NCBI GenBank assembly: GCA_948146395.1
Contig: OX411556.1
Coordinates: 25,403,596 to 25,467,595, forward strand
Length of the DNA stretch: 64,000 nucleotides
DNA from: Fragum whitleyi
Lineage: Eukaryota; Mollusca; Bivalvia; Cardiida; Cardiidae
Reading direction: 5' to 3'
Made by a program: the position numbers and the translations under genes. Below are positions 44,944-56,213 of the stretch, one piece after another. Below the pieces are notes generated by a model. It did no database searches, was not told the DNA's origin, and was given only the letters and a program-made list of their open reading frames with translations. Position 1 is the stretch's first letter. Each line of letters opens with the position of its first letter.

Positions 44944-45033
44944 TTGTAAAAATAATTTTGTGAAAAACCTGCGCCAAACTGGTTGAAATGTCCAAAACAC
45001 TTGGCCTTTTTATAAAAGGTAATTCAAATTCAG

Positions 45034-45456
45034 CAGTAGTGTTGGGCAATTGCTTTCAAATCGGTTTTTAGTTGGAAGAGTGAATCAACTAATGAAAGAT
45101 TGTACAATTTTCTTAGAAATTAATAATACAGCACTCCCAATATCATCATTAGAAGAATATTGTAAAAATTTAGTTCAAACTAATTGACCTAAACTGACTC
45201 TTTCTGGAAATTTTTTCTACCAACTTCAAGGATGATCAGATTGAATCTGTTGTAACTGCCTATAAACATATAGGCAGTTACAACTGTTTCACACTGAGCC
45301 ATCAAACTGATGTCTGCTTAGAAAAACAATATTTAATGACTTTCATTTATGTGTTAGGAACTGATTAATTGATTATGAAACTTCTTAGTTGATAATCACA
45401 ATCAAAAGCCCAAACAAACTGATTATCGGTTATAATCGATTAATCTGCCCATCACT
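45034..45456. mobile_element. hAT-like MITE containing palindrome P6
   Basis: Ends TAGTGTTGGGCAAT and CTGCCCATCACTA resemble hAT-derived MITEs. Palindrome P6 at 45245-45302 (TGTTGTAACTGCCTATA and mirror) sits in the middle. Confidence 0.6.
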
Positions 45457-45939
45457 ATTCAGCAGGATAAGGCTTAACATGCAGACTTGCTTATAACCCT
45501 TATATTTTGTCCAGACAACCAAGAATAATTTGCTGCTTTTTCAGGAGTAGAAAATGATGAGTTTGTACAGATGTGCAGCATGATCTATGTCTACACCACT
45601 TGTTTGTCCATTTGAATCCAGAGATGACATGTTATTGATAAAATTTCATATTTTGCATTAAAGAAATGTTGACCGACTATTGTTTGTCAAGAGTAATAAA
45701 GAATACAAAGACCGATACAAATTACTTTACATGTATGTGAGAAAAATAATAATATGTTAATTGACTTTTTCTTATACTACCCTTGTCATGTTGAAACCAA
45801 AATGTTGATGTTTTGGCAAAAGGTATGTGTGCTGTCTGATTATAATTCTAATACCAATTTTCTGATCCTATTGCTATAACAAAATGTTAGTTTTAAAAAA
45901 AAAATGTGTTTATGAAACATCCATGCCCCCAAAATGATA

Positions 45940-46600
45940 ATTTGTTAAAGTTTTGACCTTGACACATGACCTTGACCTTGGTATCTGTAGATGCACATTA
46001 TCGAGTTCTATTATCATACCAAATTTGAGCATTGTATTTTGAATAGCCTTGAAGTAATTGGCATTTTTAAGTTTTTTAGTAAAGTTTTGCAGCCAGCCAG
46101 AAGGACATATGGACAGACCAACAATGGTAAACAATATGCCAAATCTTTCTTCCAGAGGCATTTGTCAAACACAAAAGCCCCAGAAACAGCCAATTGTTTT
46201 TTTTTTCTTCTTTTTTTTTTTAAATTTAACTTTGACCTTGACCTTTGTCACACAATGTAAACAGTTTGCAGTTTAATATGAATGACATCTCTGTACATGT
46301 CAAATACAAATATTGTATCTTGAATTATTATCGAAATAATAAGCAATGATAAGTTTTTATCTTGATTTTTGAAAAAGTTTGACCTTATCACATGACCTTG
46401 ACTTTGGCATCAGTATATGCATATTAATGAGATCTATCATCATGCCAGCAGCCAAATATGAATATTGAATCTTTAATAGGCCTGAAGCAAATGTGAATGT
46501 TAAGTTTTTTGGGTTGAGTTTTGCAAATGTTTCCCTTTGATTATATGACCTTGATCTTGTCACATGAAAATTACTTGAGCATCTGTAAATACATGTATCA
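45940..46600. repeat. Degenerate TGACCTTGACCTTG repeat region
   Basis: Two or three diverged units with TGACCTTGACCTTG, CACATGACCTTGA and ATTATCGAGTTC-like words. It looks like the worn core of a tandem-cored element, lacking clear ends. Minus- and plus-strand frames here are repeat-derived. Confidence 0.5.
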
Positions 46601-46657
46601 TAACGATCATTTTTCTCTCATCAATGAGCAGTACCCCCAAAGTGGGATGAGCAGCTG

Positions 46658-46704
46658 GACGATATGTTTATAGGGAGTTACAACCGTTTCGCGCTGGGCC
46701 ATCG
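46658..46704. mobile_element. Half copy of palindrome P (P7)
   Basis: Only the right arm remains: AGTTACAACCGTTTCGCGC then TGGGCCATC. Confidence 0.6.
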
Positions 46705-46849
46705 GGGTGGCTTCAAAGAAAGTTAATGTTGTAGTTGTACTGGTAAGAAATGAAAGGAAGTCTTAGCCAAGTGCATAATCCACCACAATTTAAGTGAAAT
46801 ACTGTTGAAAGTGGCTTTATTCTCAAACAAGCAAACAAACTAAAGTAAA

Positions 46850-47202
46850 ACTTGTGTTAAGTGACCACTCAAGGGACTACCAAAAAGCGGTCGTTTATGA
46901 GAATGGTCGCTTAATACAAAATACCGTTATAAATGTGACAGTTCATTTTATTACCATTTATAGATTGTCGGTCAAGTTGTACTGAATCTTATGATATTTG
47001 AACCCATTAGAATCGTCTTATTGCGACGGTTCTAATGGGTTCTAACAAGTTATAAGATTCAACAATAACCAATTTTTCGATAAGAATGTCCTCTTTTTCT
47101 GAGATTTTGATTACGGTGAAGAGACTTTATATGGTGGTCGCTTAAAAATTAATACAATTGGTCGCTTTATAGACGTGGTCGCTTGAGCAATATCGACTGT
47201 AC
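46850..47202. mobile_element. MITE family I (I1), next to a Bcl-2 exon
   Basis: Repeated ATGGTCGCTTAA-type words near both sides. An internal near-perfect palindrome of family U lies at 46986-47062 (GAACCCATTAGAATCGTC and mirror). The right end, GCTTGAGCAATATCGACTG, lies 15 bases from the Bcl-2 stop codon at 47218, so the element forms the start of that gene's 3' UTR region. Confidence 0.65.
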
Positions 47203-47217
47203 TTACAAAAGCCATTA

Positions 47218-47349
47218 TTAAGATTTTTGTGTCAAAAAAGCACCCAGGGCTATGACTCCAACGGCTCCGAGAGCGAGTTTTCCGAAGGACGTCCAGTGAC
47301 CATTGGCTTGTTTGTCCGGTGATTTTGCGTAGAATTCTGCTAACCCCTC
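47218..47349 (-). CDS. Second Bcl-2 family terminal exon (paralogue, partial gene)
   Basis: Acceptor ACATTACAG before 47349. Phase-0 reading gives 43 residues and TAA, beginning EGLAEFYAKS, which matches KGLVEFYE of exon B and completes BH2 after a GGW Trp. A linker with Trp (NGHWTSF) and a hydrophobic Gly/Ala/Leu/Val segment follow, ending LTQKS. Length, phase, order and strand equal those of exon B, but the sequence is clearly different. No partner exon is visible between here and 64000, so the gene should begin beyond the window. It cannot be a terminal exon for 11029-11460, because it lies upstream of that exon on the minus strand. An orphaned exon from partial duplication is the alternative. 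Confidence 0.8.
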   Translation of the reverse strand, partial: EGLAEFYAKSPDKQANGHWTSFGKLALGAVGVIALGAFLTQKS

Positions 47350-47807
47350 CTGTAATGTTACAAGAAAATTCACTTCGTGTAAATTGGTCATCAATTCTTA
47401 AAAGACTCATAGTAAGTGGATGAATTTACGTAATGTATAGTGACGTTTTATTAACTTGAATCTGACCCCTGCTATTTAGATGAATAAAAATATGATTATT
47501 CCTACTTGGCTTTGCACATGCTTTCATAGGAATGAATAACAAACTATATTGAATGTATTATACATTTTGTTTATTGATAAAATATGTTGGTAATTGTTAT
47601 TTAAGCATTTTTTCCACAGAGGTCAAAGTCGGGTCAAATTAACCAGGCTATACATTGTAATTTGCTGAAATACATTGATGCTCAATGAATTAATGTGTTA
47701 CGCAACCACTAAAACAACTACGATAAATCTGTTGTTTAACGATTAAAACATTATATAGAGGATATTAAATGAGTGGTCATATTGGCACAAATTTTATATT
47801 CTTATAA
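47350..47807 (-). other. Intron side of the second Bcl-2 gene
   Basis: AT-rich sequence with no recognisable repeat ends. Confidence 0.4.
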
Positions 47808-47968
47808 TTTATAATATGACCCGATTTTTTGCGAAAAATCCTCAAAAATCTTGAATTTCAAAGTTTCTATTTTCCACAAAACTTATAACGCCGTTAAAAA
47901 TGACGTCACAATATATACATTATGACGTCATTTTTCGCATTTACAAAATCGGTCATATTATAAATCAT
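47808..47968. mobile_element. Palindromic element with two TGACGTCA sites
   Basis: Outer arms TTTATAATATGACCCGATTT and AAATCGGTCATATTATAAA. The inner part has AAAATGACGTCACAATATA and TATGACGTCATTTTT, two cAMP-response-type octamers facing each other. Confidence 0.7.
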
Positions 47969-48009
47969 GATAAACAAAACATATCATTTTCATAGCAGTC
48001 CTAGATTGT

Positions 48010-48385
48010 CTCATATTTCTTACTTAATCCTATGATTTTTGAACCCTTAAGAACCAAATCAAGAATGTCTGGTTTTTTTCAGAGATTTTGCTAAGTGGGC
48101 TAGGACTTCTTATGGTGGTTGCTTAACCCTTTGCTGTTTAATCCCTGCTTTTTACGTGCCGGTGATTTAATGATTGAGTAAACATTATGAAAAAAGAAGA
48201 AACTGCTTCTGACAAGCAATTTCTTCTTTTCCCACACTATTTTCTACCCTACTGAATGGTCATTTTTCAAATTAAATGCACTTTAGATTTTCGTCTGCAA
48301 AACCTTTGAATTTGGACAGGTCCAAAATTTTGTAAAATAGGAAAGGGTTAATAAAAGCGGTCTCTAATAATAGAAAAGGTCATAC
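48010..48385. mobile_element. MITE family I split by a family A MITE (I2)
   Basis: GGTGGTTGCTTAA before and TTAATAAAAGCGGTC after A4 correspond to the contiguous GGTGGTCGCTTAAAAATTAA of I1. The left boundary is uncertain. Confidence 0.65.
48127..48347. mobile_element. TTAA-flanked MITE, family A, inverted (A4)
   Basis: 221 bp between TTAA at 48123-48126 and 48348-48351, inserted in I2. Same ends and hairpin as A1, in the opposite orientation. Confidence 0.85.
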
Positions 48386-48654
48386 AAACAATAATCAAAT
48401 GTACTGAGGGATTATTAAATTTACTTTGTGAGATTGGCAGTAATGGTTTTCAGGGATGCAGCCTTTGTGAGTGGCCAGGGGCCCATTTTACTAAACTTCT
48501 TACGAAAAAAAATAATCGTAAGCCAAAATCACAAATAGTACCTGGTGTTTCCATTCATAGTTAGAAGATGATTTCAATGAGCCCAATGAGATAATGCATG
48601 TTGGAATTTCATATTTAGTTACTTTTGATGAAGCAACTTTATTTGACTTACACA

Positions 48655-49756
48655 ACAAGAGGCCCAAGAGGGCCTGTATCGCTCCACTGGCTTTAAATTT
48701 TTAGACTTTCATTAAATAAAGCTTACTTTAAATAAATACATTAACACTCTGAAATCTCCTAAGACCTATTTAATAATGATCGATTAACTAGTTCTGGTCC
48801 ATATTGCACCAAAATACTCAATCACAATGAACCTGCAACCCTTCACCCATCTTATTAAAACATAAGGTTCAGGAGGAGATGTCATTCGAAAATTAAGGGC
48901 TAAAAATATGCCCCGCCCTGCAATGCCCATATTTATGGACCAATCAAAATTTCTTGAACAATTTCAGTAAAGGGTCACCCAAAGAACATTCTGTTTAAGT
49001 TTCATTGAAATCAGCCCAGTGGTTCAGGAGGAGATGTCGTTCAAAGATTTCGGGCTCAATATAAGTCCCGCCCTGCCACACCCATATTTATGGACCAATC
49101 AAAATTTGTTGAACAATTTAAGTTGAGGGTCACCCAAGAACATTTTGGTAAAGTTTCATTGAAAGCAACCCAGTGGTTCGGGAGGAAATGTCGTACAAAG
49201 ATTTCGGGCTCAAAATAAGCCCCACCCTGCCACGCCCATATTTATGGACCAATCAAAATTTCTTGAGCAATTTAAGTAAAGGGTCACCCAAGGAACATTT
49301 TGGTAAAGTTTCATTGAAATCGACCCAGTGGTTCAGGAGGAGATGTCGTTTAAAGATTTTGGGCTCAAAATAAGCCTGGCCCTGCCACACCCATATTTAT
49401 GGGCCAATCAAAATTTCTTGAACAATTTAAGTGAAGGGTCACTAAAGAAACATTTTGGTAAAGTTTCATTGAAATCGGCCCAATGGTTTGGGAGGAAAAA
49501 ATTTTCAAAGATTTCAAAGTGAAAAAATGCCACGCCCTGCCAGGCCCATATTTGGGGGCCAATCAAAATTCTTTGAGCAATTTAAGAAGAGGGCCACCCA
49601 AGGATCATTTCTACCAAGTTTCGTTAAAATCCACTCATTGGTTTGGGAGGAGAAGATGTTTAAAGAAAAAGTTTACGCACGGATGCACACACGCACGTAC
49701 GACGGACACCCCGCCATGACAATTGCTCGCTGGCCTTTGGCCAGTGGAGCTAAAAA
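48655..49756 (+). mobile_element. Helentron-like element E4
   Basis: Head ACAAGAG (48655), hairpin AGGCCC-AAGA-GGGCCT, and head motif GCTCCACTGGC (48681-48691). The tail, CGCTGGCC-TTT-GGCCAGTGGAGC followed by TAAAAAA, contains GCCAGTGGAGC (49740-49750), the exact inverse of the head motif. About five 155-base units related to those of E3 (CATATTTATGGACCAATCAA variant) form the core. Confidence 0.85.
48880..49600. repeat. Tandem array of ~155-base units in E4
   Basis: About five units with CCCATATTTATGGACCAATC and GGTTCAGGAGGAGATGTCG. Sister array to E3, with a fixed set of differences. Confidence 0.85.
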
Positions 49757-50556
49757 ATGATTGCAAGATGTTTAGTAAAACAGGCCACTGTACTAAGGAC
49801 TCTTAAAACTATCTGGTGATTGAGTCCATGATTGACCAGTCACCCTCTAGGTATGAACTTCAGAAAAGAGTTGAAGACTTTTAATAAACAGTCTTCAATT
49901 CTTTACTGTAGATGAACCCAAAAATTTAAAATTCAATTGTCCTAAACTTTGATTACCTCTTATCAGAGAATGCCTTTATTTAAGAAATAATCAAAAATGT
50001 TATTCTTAAAATCTAAAGTAGGTCAGGCAGGACCTGATCCAAACTATCAAGTCCTTTCGACCACAGGGTCATTTTGTTCATGCCTAAATAGTAAAGCCTT
50101 AGTGCCAGGCAAAAAAAAACTATGGAAGTGTATTTAAAACACATTACACTTTTCTGAAATATGAATGTATTAATGTCAATTTTAATTCTGTGGTTATGCA
50201 AATAATCAGTTACTATTGAGATGATTTGTCATTGTTTGATCAAAATGTCTTAACAACAGTATACAGCCACTGAACAATTTCTAAAAGAGCAAGCCATGGT
50301 CTAATATAACCCCATCCCCTTCTTTGGACGTTAAGATCCACCATTCTTTGCATGATTTTCGGAAAACCTTTTGCCTCTTATAAACCGACACATCCGACCA
50401 TTAAGCAATGTCAAACTGATTTCAAAGGAGATCTCGAGCTAATGTACGTTTTTCAAACCAAATATTAAGCTTTTTTGATAATCAAAGCTTGAATTAATGA
50501 TTTGCTCTTTTAAAAAGTTTTTCTTTGATTCACCAGAGTTTAGAAGAATTATGGAA
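49757..50556. other. No feature recognised
   Basis: AT-rich spacer between two tandem-cored elements. An imperfect GAAGACTTTTAATAAACAGTCTTC hairpin lies near 49873. Confidence 0.4.
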
Positions 50557-53026
50557 ACAAGAGGGCCATAGTGGCCCTTAATCGCTCACCTGAATTAACA
50601 ATCTTAAAATGTTTTTCTAAGATTTGACCCCATGACCTAGTTTTTGACTCCACTTGACCCAATTCCAAACTTGTCCGAGATTTCATCAAGATAATCATTC
50701 TGACCAATTTTCAGGTTGATTGGGCAAAGAATATGGCCTCTAAAGTGTCCACAAGGTTTTTCTAAGATTTGACCCTGTGACCTAGTTTTTGACCCCACTT
50801 GATCCATTTTCAAACTCTTCCTAGATTTCATCAAGATAATCATTCTGACCAATTTTCAGGTTGATTGGGCTAAAAATATGGCCTCTAGTGTCCACAAGGT
50901 TTTTCTAAGATTTGACCCCATGACCTAGTTTTTGACCCCACTTGGCCCAATTTTAAACTTGTCTGAGATTTCATCAAGATAATCATTCTGACCAATTTTC
51001 AGGTTGATTGGGCTAAAAATATGGCCTCTAGAGTGTCCACAAGGGTTTTCTAAGATTTGACCCTGTTACCTAGTTTTTGACCCCACTTGACCCAATTTCG
51101 ATCTTGTCCGAGATTTCATCAAGATTATCATTCTGACCAATTTTCAGGTTGATTGGGCTAAAAATATGGCCTCTAGAGTGTCCACAAGGTTTTTCTAAGA
51201 TTTGACCCCGTGACCTAGTTTTTGACCCCACTTGACCCAATTTCAAACTTGTCCGAGATTTCATCAAGATAATCATTCTGACCAATTTTCAGGTTGATTG
51301 GGCTAAAAATATGGCCTCTAGTGTCCACAAGGTTTTTCTAAGATTTGACCCCATGACCTAGTTTTTGACCCCACTTGGCCCAATTTTAAACTTGTCTGAG
51401 ATTTCATCAAGATAATCATTCTGACCAATTTTCAGGTTGATTGGGCTAAAAATATGGCCTCTAGAGTGTCCACAAGGGTTTTCTAAGATTTGACCCTGTT
51501 ACCTAGTTTTTGACCCCACTTGACCCAATTTCGATCTTGTCCGAGATTTCATCAAGATAATCATTTTGACCAATTTTCAGGTTGATTGGGCTTAAAATAT
51601 GGCCTCTAGAGTGTCCACAAGGTTTTTTCTAGATTTGACCCCGTGACCTAGATTTTGACCCCACTTGACCCAATTTCAAACTTGTCCGAGATTTCATCAA
51701 GATAATCATTCTGACCAATTTTCAGGTTGATTGGGCTAAAAATATGGCCTCTAGAGTGTCGACAAGGTTTTTCTTAGATTTGACCCCATGACCTAGTTTT
51801 TGACCCCACTTGATCCAATTTCAAACTTGTCCGAGATTTCATCAAGATTATCATTCTGACCAATTTTCAGGTTGATTGGGCTAAAAATATGGCCTCTAGA
51901 GTGTCCACAAGGTTTTTCTAAGATTTGACCCCGTGACCTAGTTTTTGACCCCACTTGACCCAATTTCAAACTTGTCCGAGATTTCATCAAGATAATCATT
52001 CTGACCAATTTTCAGGTTGATTGGGCTAAAAATATGGCCTCTAGAGTGTCCACAAGGGTTTTCTAAGATTTGACCCTGTTACCTAGTTTTTGACCCCACT
52101 TGACCCAATTTCGATCTTGTCCGAGATTTCATCAAGATAATCATTTTGACCAATTTTCAGGTTGATTGGGCTTAAAATATGGCCTCTAGAGTGTCCACAA
52201 GGTTTTTTCTAGATTTGACCCCGTGACCTAGATTTTGACCCCACTTGACCCAATTTCAAACTTGTCCGAGATTTCATCAAGATAATCATTCTGACCAATT
52301 TTCAGGTTGATTGGGCTAAAAATATGGCCTCTAGAGTGTCGACAAGGTTTTTCTTAGATTTGACCCCATGACCTAGTTTTTGACCCCACTTGATCCAATT
52401 TCAAACTTGTCCGAGATTTCATCAAGATTATCATTCTGACCAATTTTCAGGTTGATTGGGCTAAAAATATGGCCTCTAGAGTGTCCACAAGGTTTTTCTA
52501 AGATTTGACCCCGTGACCTAGTTTTTGACCCCACTTGACCCAATTTCAAACTTGTCCGAGATTTCATCAAGATAATCATTCTGACCAATTTTCAGGTTGA
52601 TTGGGCTAAAAATATGGCCTCTAGAGTGTCCACAAGGTTTTTCTAAGATTTGACCCCGTTACCTAGCTTTTGACCCCACTTGACCCAATTTAAAACTTGT
52701 CCGAGATATAATCAAGATAATCATTCTGACCAATTTTCAGGTTGATTGGGCTAAAAATATGGCCTCTAGAGTGTCCACAAGATTTTTCTAGATTTGACCC
52801 TGCGACCTAGTTTTTGACCCCACTTGACCCAATTTCGAACTTGTCCGAGATTTCATCAAGATAATCATTCTGACCAATTTTCAGGTTGATTGGGCTAAAA
52901 ATAAGGCCTTTAGAGTGTCCACAAGGTAAATGTTGACGACGGACGACGCACGACGGACGATGCACGACAGACATCAAGTAACCCCAAAAGCTCACCTTGA
53001 GCACTTCGTGCTCAGGTGAGCTGAAA
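50557..53026 (+). mobile_element. Helentron-like element E5
   Basis: Head ACAAGAG (50557), hairpin AGGGCC-ATAGT-GGCCCT, and head motif GCTCACCTGA (50584-50593). The tail hairpin at 52989-53022 has arms AGCTCACCTTGAGCAC and GTGCTCAGGTGAGCT around TTC. TCAGGTGAGC (53012-53021) is the exact inverse of the head motif. A GACGACGGACGACGCACGAC run precedes the tail. Confidence 0.87.
50610..52925. repeat. Array of ~16 units of 145 bp with a 580-bp higher-order repeat
   Basis: Units carry GATTTGACCCCGTGACCTAG, CGAGATTTCATCAAGATAAT and CAGGTTGATTGGGCTAAAAA. Variants TTTCGATCTTGTCC (about 51096, 51529, 52109) and GACCTAGATTTTGACC (about 51644, 52224) recur at 580 bases, four units. 51467-52046 and 52047-52626 are nearly identical, so the block was copied recently. 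Minus-strand 71-codon frames repeat with it and are not genes. Confidence 0.9.
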
Positions 53027-53659
53027 ATGGCTAGAAATGCAGTGGCATATTTTTTCCATGTCTTAACAACTATTTCCTTTAATTAAGCCCCACCCCCTTA
53101 TAATAGATTATTACTGGTGATTTTTCTAGGAAGCAGAATCGAGAGGGATTAATCTAAGTTGTAAGAACTTGTGTCCCAATCGATGTTAAATAAATAGGTT
53201 TAAACCAATAAAATATTAAAATTCTAATAAACCCCAGGGTTTTGTATTAGAGCTTTTATGGTTAAATGCGACATTTTATTTGCATACAATCATGTTGACA
53301 ATATAAGAACTTTTATTTATTTGTACAACTGTATTAAAATTTTTATGACACTTAATATATTCGGATAAACTTATTTTATAACTCTAGTGTACAGTGATAC
53401 CATCACATTTGTGTTAAGCTTCATTTTTGCAACAAAAAAGATTTTATTACTTGAAAAAAAATTACATAAATTTGGAAACTGATTTCATTCAATCTTATCA
53501 CATGCAATCATTATTTTTTAAACTATTCTCGTCTCATTTTCACTGCATCTATCATCTCATACATTTTAATCCATTTGCACAAAATATCCAGAGATTTAAG
53601 GTAAATAAGATATTACTATATGCACCTGATTGGTTGAAACTTAAAGCTACATTAAATAG
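53027..53659. other. No feature recognised
   Basis: AT-rich. A 78-codon plus-strand frame at 53427 lacks recognisable features. Confidence 0.4.
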
Positions 53660-53897
53660 TTGAGCTTGTGCGTGACACTTCAAACAATTTGATTTCTGCT
53701 TGAGATGTAAACATTAGGAGCCCAGGTAGTTACATAATAACAAGACGATTGTCAAACTATCTTCAAATACTTTGATACCTTATCTATCTATAAATCACAT
53801 AGTGAAGACTCTGATCAGGCTATGCTGATGCACAGACTGGCCAGAGTCTTTGCTTTGTGCACATTTGAAATTGTTGGAAATCTCATGCATAGGTTCA
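53660..53897. mobile_element. MITE family N (N3)
   Basis: TTGAGCTTGTGCGTGACACT at the left and GTTGGAAATCTCATGCATAG at the right, with the GACTCTGATCAGGC / GCCAGAGTC internal palindrome. Confidence 0.75.
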
Positions 53898-55243
53898 GTT
53901 AATTATTTTTGACAATGTTTTATGTGAGATATTCCAAGAAAGAATTTACAAGTCAGGAACATTTTCATAGTCTCTGAATGATAACATTTTTTTAGATCAA
54001 TTCATTTTTCCTTGTTTTATCTATTTTTATCTTTTTTTTCTATTTAAGATTGCGACAAAGCTTACGCAATAAATTTCATCATTTTTAAAACAGTTTCAAA
54101 TGATTCAGTTCATATGATACCTCAAGTGAAACAATCAGGAAATTATATCTTTTGTCAAGCATGGAGATCATTTTAACATGTGACACTAAAGCGTATCATT
54201 CACTATACATTAAGAGGTAATTTTGCTTGTTTGAATAGGGTTTAACGCATCTTCACGAGTCAAGGGGAATCGAATCGATAAGATCTTCTCGAATACCCCT
54301 TGACTGAATGAATAGGTATTTTCTGTACGAATTATTTTTGGCCGACCAATCAAAAGGTCAAACGCGATTTCTGTAACTGCCAATCAGAGAGCTTCTTACA
54401 AACAGCATCTATACCGTTTTATCTCTATGGCAACCTTTTGTATACCGACGACTGTGTAGATAATCCCTTTACTCCTGGTTTAAAGAAAATGCGTCGCTCT
54501 TTTTGTGTGTGTTTTTATTTGGTGACTGTTTGATTTCAACAAAATGGAATTCAAATCCTTTAATCATAATTTATTCGAATGCTAAGCTTTTGTTTTCATT
54601 ATTATTGAACATTGTTTTTATTCTTATAATATTTCTATGTAAACTGAAATTACTCTATTTGCAATATATAAAAAAGAAAGTATTGTAATTAAATCACAAC
54701 CTGTCATCAATGTCGTGCATTATTATCAAAACTTAAATAAAAATATGTGCGCTTCCCAACGGTCAAGTTAAGGCACCACTAGATTATAAAATCTTAGATT
54801 GTTTCAATTTTAAACACACTCTAATTTCAAAAAAAGAAGACAAGAAATTTTAGGTGGTGTTTTTTAACCCCTATTCTATTTTTGTCGACTTTAAAATAAC
54901 ATGAAATGGTTTTGAGTTAATCTATTTCCACCGCCAACACCACCACATATACACGCTAATACTCCGTCGCGTCGTAAATCAAATTCCGTAATATATTTGG
55001 GAGTAAGAAAACAAACAAAAAATCATTACGACATTTGAAGAAGTAATTTGGAATAAGTAACAAGTAACTATTTTCAGCAATATAAAAAAACTTAAAATTG
55101 TTCTACAGAAGAAACGTTTAACCCCCACCCCTTATAAAAAAATTAATAACATAAAAATATGAGGAAAAATTGGCCAGTTTGTAATTTTTTGTTTTACATT
55201 GAAAGCAAATAAATTTCCATAATATATAGAATATAGTCAACGG
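53898..55243. other. No gene seen
   Basis: AT-rich. A hairpin AGTCAAGGGGAATCGA / TCGAATACCCCTTGACT lies at 54258-54305 after a SINE-like TTTGAATAGGGTTTAACGC word. No exon supported. Confidence 0.4.
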
Positions 55244-55309
55244 GCGACCAAAACTACTTAATCATAACTTGAATAAGCTGTAGCCACGAGATTTTTGACT
55301 GCATAATCA
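55244..55309. mobile_element. Mini-palindrome, family T (T5)
   Basis: GGGCGACCAAAACTAC, then a diverged ATAACTTGAATAAGCTGTAG centre. Left arm is better kept than the right. Confidence 0.55.
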
Positions 55310-56213
55310 CAATACACGAATGTATCAAATATATAAGAAATGAACATCAACTAATACCCCTTTTTTTAGAAAAAAAAGTGTAATTCGATTTTTATTGGTC
55401 ATTGCACGTTATTGCTTCGTTTAAAACGTCACGAATAAATTGTTTCATAGCAAGTTTGAATTTTAAATTTATCGAAACCTTGTGACTACCTACAACACAG
55501 GTATCTTTCCAATCAAAATACATACATATGTAATAAATTCTATTTATTTCTCTTAGGTGCTTAAAGAAAAACCTGATGGAAAAGACAAGGGAATTCTCTG
55601 AAATAAAGAATTAATATGAAAGTTCAACTTAAATATAATTTCTATAAATTATTTCTTTAAGACGGCTTAATTATTGAATTCATTTCAATTTCTAAAATTT
55701 CGCGCACTTCAATGTAGAAACATTCTGCTTTATTGGAGATTCCTTTCGATGAGGTTTAAATACAGTGCAAACTTAAACCGGTATTGATGGATTAAATAAC
55801 TTAAAATTTCAAATAAAGATTGAAAACCCGTAATACATCGCAGACAAAAAAGCTGAATTTGAGAACCTTTCAATGTACCATCAAATTATTGAAAAAGTAA
55901 ATTGTCACACTAGTTGTCCTTTGACAAGATATAGGAATTTCTCACACACCTTTTTGATTGTGTATTTCAGTCTTACTAAGTGTCACTTAAAACTGAAGGG
56001 GTTAAGCGCAATTCTAAGGGTTAAATTCACATCTGGCATGTAACCGCGGGGCATATTGACCTAACATACCTCCCGCTTTCGTACCTTTTTGTAAGAAGGT
56101 TACTGATTGGTCCGCCGCGTTTGCCGTTCTGTGACGTCACGCGTACAGAAAATACCCATTCAATCAGCCAAGGGTAAGATAAGTAAAACGTTCGTAACCC
56201 TTGGCTCGACAAG
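55310..56213. other. No gene seen
   Basis: AT-rich, becoming more GC-balanced from 56035. CTGTGACGTCACGCG at 56130-56144 holds a consensus TGACGTCA. Confidence 0.4.

Noticed and set aside
3258..45302. Mini-palindromes as microRNA genes
   Set aside because: Many near-identical dispersed copies and perfect arms fit mobile palindromes better; no expression evidence is available from sequence.
45910..46563. Frames with TLTLTFVTQ or similar
   Set aside because: They derive from TGACCTTGACC repeats and T runs.
50637..53004. Four 65-71 codon minus-strand frames of nearly identical sequence
   Set aside because: They repeat with the 145-bp array period and reflect copied units, not genes.
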